Part shown: positions 6,914 to 9,747 of the stretch, piece after piece | Numbering within the stretch: position 1 is the first letter of the stretch | How the letters are laid out: each line of letters opens with the position of its first letter | Source of the DNA: DASRHY01 sp046765875 | GTDB taxonomy: Bacteria; Actinomycetota; Actinomycetes; Propionibacteriales; Kribbellaceae | Direction: 5' to 3' | Length of the DNA: 9,747 nucleotides | Assembly: GCA_046765875.1 (NCBI GenBank) | Contig: JBKPSJ010000404.1 | Span: 1-9,747, forward strand | Notes under the pieces: model-generated | The model's database searches: none | What the model saw: only the letters and a program-made list of their open reading frames with translations | Told to the model about the DNA's origin: nothing | Program-made: the position numbers and the translations under genes

Positions 6914-7448
6914 TCTCCGCGGGGACGATGCGAACCGGGTAGGGGAGGTCGGCCTCGTACGCCTCGGAGCCGTGCACCGTGGCCTGCTCGACGTATTTGT
7001 CGCCGTCGAGCCGCAGCACCATCAACTCTGGCTTGTCGGTGTCGAAGATCCAGTACGACGGGATGCCGGCGTCGGCGTACAGCGATCGCTTCAGCAGCAG
7101 GTCCTTCGAACGGGTGCTGTTCGAGAGCACCTCCACAGCCAGCAGCAGTGGTCGCTGGATGTTCTCCGGCCCGACATCCTCGCGGCGCACGACTAGCACG
7201 TCCGGCTGCAGTGATCGCCGATCGGTCGGGCGGAAGTCCAGCGGCGCCACGAAGGTCTCAAGCTCCGGTGGACAGTTCAGGCGTAGTCGAAACGCGATCT
7301 CCACCACCGCCCGCTGGTGCATCGGGAACGGTCCCGGGGTCACCAGCAGCATCCCGTCGACGAGTTCGTACTGCAATCCGTCGTCGGGTAGCGCGTCGAG
7401 ATCCTCGAAGGTGAACTCACCGGGGTGGATGGTCCGCACGGACACCAT
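6903..7448 (-). CDS. Uma2-family (DUF820) PD-(D/E)XK nuclease-like protein
   Basis: A 181-residue protein that fits the Uma2 family (about 190 residues), annotated as putative restriction-like endonucleases of unknown biological role. Visible family marks: F-T-F-E-D-L (12-17), YELVDG (27-32, Glu28), QPDVLVVR (81-88, Asp83), the strand AVEVLSNST (104-112, Glu106), Lys120 in LLLKRSLY, and the C-terminal block AGIPSYWIFD (127-136). Glu28, Asp83, Glu106 and Lys120 are the likely metal-site and catalytic set of this fold. The chosen ATG at 7448 follows a strong AAGGAGG (plus 7453-7459) at 4 nt. The open frame continues upstream to 7529 without homologous-looking sequence. The stop lies inside the adnB 3' end (11-bp convergent overlap). 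The family is multicopy in many actinobacteria and cyanobacteria. Its placement beside adnAB need not be functional. Confidence 0.88.
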   Translation of the reverse strand: MVSVRTIHPGEFTFEDLDALPDDGLQYELVDGMLLVTPGPFPMHQRAVVEIAFRLRLNCPPELETFVAPLDFRPTDRRSLQPDVLVVRREDVGPENIQRPLLLAVEVLSNSTRSKDLLLKRSLYADAGIPSYWIFDTDKPELMVLRLDGDKYVEQATVHGSEAYEADLPYPVRIVPAEIMS

Positions 7449-7557
7449 GCTGCCTCCTTCGCTCGCACCGCACCAGCATGCCGAGATCCGCCGCGCCGCG
7501 TTCCCGGCTATCCACAGCCACCCAGGCATTCGGGTTCGTCGGACGCCGTTGATCCAC

Positions 7558-7583
7558 CCTGGCCGGCCGCGGCGCCGGCCGGG
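7558..7583. other. GC-rich inverted repeat in the Uma2-GPP34 divergent gap
   Basis: GGCCGGC (7561-7567) and GCCGGCC (7574-7580) form a 7-bp perfect stem around a 6-nt loop. The flanking bases 7558-7560 and 7581-7583 extend it to 10 bp with one G-T pair. It lies in the 198-bp gap between the divergent Uma2 and GPP34 starts, about 64 nt upstream of the GPP34 start. It could be an operator or an RNA hairpin, but short palindromes of this composition are common in such DNA. I see nothing else defined in that gap apart from the two start regions. Confidence 0.3.
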
Positions 7584-7634
7584 ATGACTCGACGGGTACG
7601 ACCCCAGACGGACGAGCGGGCACCCGCACCGAAC

Positions 7635-7646
7635 TACCGTTGAAGC
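7635..7646 (+). promoter_or_regulatory. Candidate leaderless -10 element for the GPP34 gene
   Basis: TACCGT at 7635-7640 is followed after 6 nt by the ATG at 7647, and no Shine-Dalgarno can be seen. This is the spacing expected when transcription starts at the A of the start codon. The hexamer is identical to the one before the ATL gene. No convincing -35 is visible. Confidence 0.5.
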
Positions 7647-8330
7647 ATGTTGATCGCCGAAGACCTCTTGTTGCTGTTGTACGGCGACGAGTCAGGCAAG
7701 CCGGTCCTCGCATCGACCAAGCTCGACTACGCGCTGGCCGGCGCGGTCCTGCTCAAACTCGCCCTGCTCGGCCGGATCGACGTCGCCGGCCCCGGGGAGA
7801 ACGTCAAGTCTGGCCGGCTCATCGTTCGCGACCCGTCGCCGACCGGCAGCGCCGTCCTCGACGAACGGCTGGCGATGCTGGCGGGCAAGCAGGGCCGCAG
7901 GCCGAAGGACGTGATCGCCAAGCTGGCGAAGAACCTGCGCGGCAGGCTGCTCGACCAGCTTGCCGGTCGCGGCATCCTGCGCCGGAATCCCGGGAAGCTG
8001 CTCGGGCTGTTCCCGGTCACCCGCTGGCCGGCGAATGATGCCCGGCACGAGCAGGAGGTCCGACTCGGCCTGGACAGCGCGCTGCGGATCGGTACCCGGC
8101 CCGACGAGCGAACGGCCGCACTGATCTCATTGCTACATGCCGTCAACGCGGTGCCGAAGGTGATCACGGACGCGCCGGACAAGAAGGCAATCAAGCGCCG
8201 GGCGAAGCAGATCGCCGAGTCCGCGTGGGCCGCCGATGCGGTACGCAGCGCGGTCCAGGCTGTGCAGGCCGCCTCGATGGCCGCCATCACGGCCGCCGCA
8301 GCGGGAGGCGCCGTCGCGACGGGCAGCTAG
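7647..8330 (+). CDS. GPP34 family (GOLPH3/Vps74-like) protein
   Basis: A 227-residue protein resembling the actinobacterial GPP34 family, homologues of the eukaryotic Golgi phosphatidylinositol-4-phosphate effector GOLPH3/Vps74. Family-like blocks: the N-terminal EDLLLLLYGDESGK (5-18), the helix LDYALAGAVLLKLALLGRID (26-45), RGILRRNPGKLLGLFPVTRW (108-127), the helix TAALISLLHAVNAVPKVI (156-173) and a basic stretch KKAIKRRAKQIAESAW (179-194) before an Ala-rich end. There is no signal peptide or clear transmembrane segment, so it is probably cytosolic or peripheral to the membrane. The bacterial function is not established. Lipid-headgroup binding is an extrapolation from eukaryotes. ATG 7647 is preferred because it begins the conserved block and has a -10 at leaderless spacing. 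The gene ends 1 bp from the convergent lipoprotein gene, and no terminator fits between them. Confidence 0.85.
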   Translation: MLIAEDLLLLLYGDESGKPVLASTKLDYALAGAVLLKLALLGRIDVAGPGENVKSGRLIVRDPSPTGSAVLDERLAMLAGKQGRRPKDVIAKLAKNLRGRLLDQLAGRGILRRNPGKLLGLFPVTRWPANDARHEQEVRLGLDSALRIGTRPDERTAALISLLHAVNAVPKVITDAPDKKAIKRRAKQIAESAWAADAVRSAVQAVQAASMAAITAAAAGGAVATGS

Positions 8331-8331
8331 C

Positions 8332-8925
8332 TCATTCCGCCTGGCACTTCTGCTTGCAGCGCTTGTCGTTGAGGGTCAGATGGACACCGGGTGAGTCAGA
8401 ACCCTCTTCTGCCGACAGCGCGACCTTCCAGTCGCCGATGGTTTCCTGCGCCGTCGGAACGCCTTCCTGCCGCTGGTACCACTCGTCGACCTGGTTGACC
8501 TCGTTCACGTGCACCGTGCGCAACACCTTGGTCAGCTGCGCGCCGATCGCGGAACGCGAGGCGCCGACCGGGCCGTTCGAGTGCAGCGACACCACCGGGA
8601 ACCGCTTGTGGTCGCCGAGCAGCAGCCACACCTCGACCGTCCCGGACTTGCAGATCGCGTACGCGACATCGATGCCACACGTGAAGCCGGTTCCCTTGAG
8701 CGCGGCGACCGCCCCGGACGTGCTGAGCTGGTTCAGATGCGACATGACGGCTTTGGTGCTGCTCGCGGTCGGCGCCGAACTCGACGGCGCGTCCGGCGGC
8801 ACGCTGCTCAGCGCCGCGGGTTGATCAGATGTCTTCGCGTCGTCGTCCTTGCCGCCGCCTCCGCAACCGGTCGCGGCGAGGACCAGCGCCGCCAGCACGG
8901 CGGCGCACCGGAATGTCGGTCTCAC
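8332..8925 (-). CDS. Small secreted lipoprotein, function unknown, coupled to deoD
   Basis: A 197-residue protein with a lipoprotein signal: Arg at 2 and 6, a hydrophobic core VLAALVLA (10-17) and the lipobox ATGC ending at Cys21, followed by a GGGGKDDD linker. Residues 31-57 are Ser/Pro/Ala-rich and low in complexity, typical of a spacer that lifts the domain off the membrane. The folded part (about 58-197) has exactly four cysteines, Cys83, Cys92, Cys190 and Cys194, suggesting two disulphides outside the cell. I do not recognise the domain. Start GTG 8925 is chosen because it opens directly onto the signal peptide and overlaps the deoD TGA as GTGA. Longer frames run through deoD only because no stop interrupts them. 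It is presumably co-translated with deoD. Whether it has any link to nucleosides is unknown. It is too small for a typical ABC-transporter binding protein. Confidence 0.85.
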   Translation of the reverse strand: MRPTFRCAAVLAALVLAATGCGGGGKDDDAKTSDQPAALSSVPPDAPSSSAPTASSTKAVMSHLNQLSTSGAVAALKGTGFTCGIDVAYAICKSGTVEVWLLLGDHKRFPVVSLHSNGPVGASRSAIGAQLTKVLRTVHVNEVNQVDEWYQRQEGVPTAQETIGDWKVALSAEEGSDSPGVHLTLNDKRCKQKCQAE

Positions 8926-9635
8926 GCGGGCACCCCGATCGCGGTGTCGAGAGCGATCGTGATCATCTCCGAGAACGTCGACTGGCGTTCCTCGGCCGTG
9001 GTCGCCTCGCCGGTGACCAGATGATCCGATACGGTCATGATGCCCAGCGCGCGACGGCCGAACTTGGCCGCGAGCGTATACAGCGCCGCCGCCTCCATCT
9101 CGACCCCGAGCACGCCGTACTCCGCGGTCCGCGAGACCAGGTCCGGCCGGTCGTTGTAGAACACGTCGCCGGAGAAGACCTGCCCGACGTGCGGGGTGAA
9201 CCCGGCCGCCTCGGCGGACTCGACCGCCTTGCGAAGCAACGCGAAGTCGGCGGTCGGCGCGTAGTGGATGCCCTGGAACCGGTGGTAGTTCATCTGCGAG
9301 TCGGTGCTCGCCGACATCGCTATGATCACGTCGCGCAGCTTGACGGCCTCGGTCAGCGCGCCGCAGGTCCCCACCCGGATCAGCGTCTGTACGTCGTACT
9401 CGGCGAACAGTTCGTGAGCGTAGATCGATGCCGAGGGCTGGCCCATCCCGGAGCCCTGGACGGAGACCCGCTGGCCCTTGTACGTACCGGTGAATCCCCA
9501 CATGTTGCGGATCTCGGTGTAGCACTTGGCGTCGGTCAGGAAGGTCTCCGCGATCCATTTGGCGCGGGCAGGGTCGCCGGGGAACAGTACGCGGGGCGCG
9601 ATCTGTCCCTTTTCGGCGGCGATGTGGATGCTCAT
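8922..9635 (-). CDS. deoD: Purine nucleoside phosphorylase, DeoD type
   Basis: A 237-residue protein, about the length of the E. coli hexameric enzyme. It catalyses reversible phosphorolysis of purine (deoxy)ribonucleosides to free base and (deoxy)ribose-1-phosphate in cytosolic purine salvage. Active-site residues fall at the same numbers as known for E. coli DeoD: His4, Gly20, Arg24 (in PGDPARAK), Arg43, Arg87 (IRVGTCGAL), Glu179 and Glu181 (VEMEAA), Asp204 (VSDH) and Arg217 (TAEERQ). Asp204 and Arg217 are the proton-donating pair of the high-molecular-mass, 6-aminopurine-accepting class, which points to adenosine as well as inosine and guanosine use. ATG 9635 has a GAGGA SD (plus 9644-9648) at 8 nt and yields the conserved N-terminus. 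The open frame extends upstream without homologous sequence. It overlaps the downstream lipoprotein gene by 4 nt and is divergent, 52 bp away, from the right-edge gene. Confidence 0.96.
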   Translation of the reverse strand: MSIHIAAEKGQIAPRVLFPGDPARAKWIAETFLTDAKCYTEIRNMWGFTGTYKGQRVSVQGSGMGQPSASIYAHELFAEYDVQTLIRVGTCGALTEAVKLRDVIIAMSASTDSQMNYHRFQGIHYAPTADFALLRKAVESAEAAGFTPHVGQVFSGDVFYNDRPDLVSRTAEYGVLGVEMEAAALYTLAAKFGRRALGIMTVSDHLVTGEATTAEERQSTFSEMITIALDTAIGVPA

Positions 9636-9674
9636 GGCGCAGATCCTCGCACGAGGTCCGGTCCGCGATCGCGC

Positions 9675-9687
9675 TACGTTGGCCGGT
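9675..9687 (+). promoter_or_regulatory. Candidate leaderless -10 element for the right-edge gene
   Basis: TACGTT at 9675-9680 lies 7 nt before the GTG at 9688, with no Shine-Dalgarno. A 10-bp perfect palindrome, CGCGATCGCG at 9664-9673, sits immediately upstream, between deoD and this start. It could mark an operator shared by the divergent pair, but it is short. Confidence 0.42.
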
Positions 9688-9747
9688 GTGCACGACGCCA
9701 CCCGTGACTTCCCCCCGCTGATCGATCCGTCGACACTCTCACTGGCC
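9688..9747 (+). CDS. Partial N-terminus of an unidentified protein
   Basis: A GTG at 9688 opens a frame that stays open for 20 codons to the right edge (MHDATRDFPPLIDPSTLSLA). The neighbouring GTG at 9686 is in another frame that stops after 11 codons, at 9719-9721. Support comes from the upstream TAnnnT element at leaderless distance and from the compact divergent arrangement with deoD. The fragment is too short to identify a family, and no motif or signal peptide is visible. Confidence 0.5.
   Translation, partial: MHDATRDFPPLIDPSTLSLA

Noticed and set aside
7508..7516. CTATCCACA, one mismatch from a DnaA box
   Set aside because: A single isolated near-match with no cluster, AT-rich unwinding element or dnaA/dnaN genes nearby. 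It is expected by chance.
6903..7529. Longer Uma2 start at 7529
   Set aside because: The extra 27 residues do not look like the family, and the strong AAGGAGG lies in front of ATG 7448.
8332..9693. A single 453-residue minus-strand fusion protein covering the lipoprotein and deoD regions
   Set aside because: The upstream part is the wrong frame of deoD and looks like shadow sequence. A lipoprotein signal peptide begins exactly at GTG 8925, and DeoD is complete in its own frame.

Overview
The window is high-GC DNA (strong G/C at third codon positions, several GTG starts, many cgtac words) from an actinobacterium. The gene families fit a Propionibacteriales-type soil actinomycete such as Kribbella or a relative. 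The genus is a guess from style, not something shown. Most of the window is core-genome DNA repair and nucleotide metabolism. There is no sign of a phage, transposon, tRNA, rRNA or CRISPR array.

Layout. (1) 1-195, minus strand: the N-terminal 65 codons of a Gln/Gly/Pro/Tyr-rich protein that runs off the left edge, built on 18-bp and 15-bp tandem DNA repeats. (2) 264-560, plus: an alkyltransferase-like protein (ATL), related to MGMT but with Trp in place of the acceptor Cys. (3) 638-3811 and 3812-6913, plus: adnA and adnB, the two subunits of the actinobacterial AdnAB helicase-nuclease that resects double-strand breaks. They abut with no spacer (TAA then ATG). (4) 6903-7448, minus: a Uma2-family PD-(D/E)XK protein whose 3' end overlaps the 3' end of adnB. 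(5) 7647-8330, plus: a GPP34 (GOLPH3-like) protein. (6) 8332-8925 and 8922-9635, minus: deoD (purine nucleoside phosphorylase), followed by a small secreted lipoprotein whose GTG start overlaps the deoD stop as GTGA. (7) 9688 to the right edge, plus: the first 20 codons of an unidentified gene divergent from deoD.

Functional reading. ATL, adnA and adnB are co-oriented with short gaps and look like one DNA-repair transcription unit. ATL recognises bulky O6-alkylguanine and, in studied systems, hands it to nucleotide excision repair. AdnAB unwinds and resects broken ends for recombination. AdnA carries a complete four-Cys iron-sulphur pattern around its nuclease domain and AdnB carries none, while both motors keep the Walker A, DEYQDT and motif VI residues. 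The deoD-lipoprotein pair looks translationally coupled.

Two architectural points stand out. Three plus-strand genes (ATL, GPP34 and the right-edge gene) have a TAnnnT hexamer ending 6-7 nt before an RTG start and no Shine-Dalgarno, which is the leaderless-mRNA arrangement. The neighbouring minus-strand genes have normal SD sites. The two convergent gene pairs overlap by 11 bp or are separated by 1 bp, leaving no room for intergenic terminators. I see no clearly new defence or mobile system. The least explained items are the repeat-rich left-edge protein, the Uma2 protein and the deoD-coupled lipoprotein.
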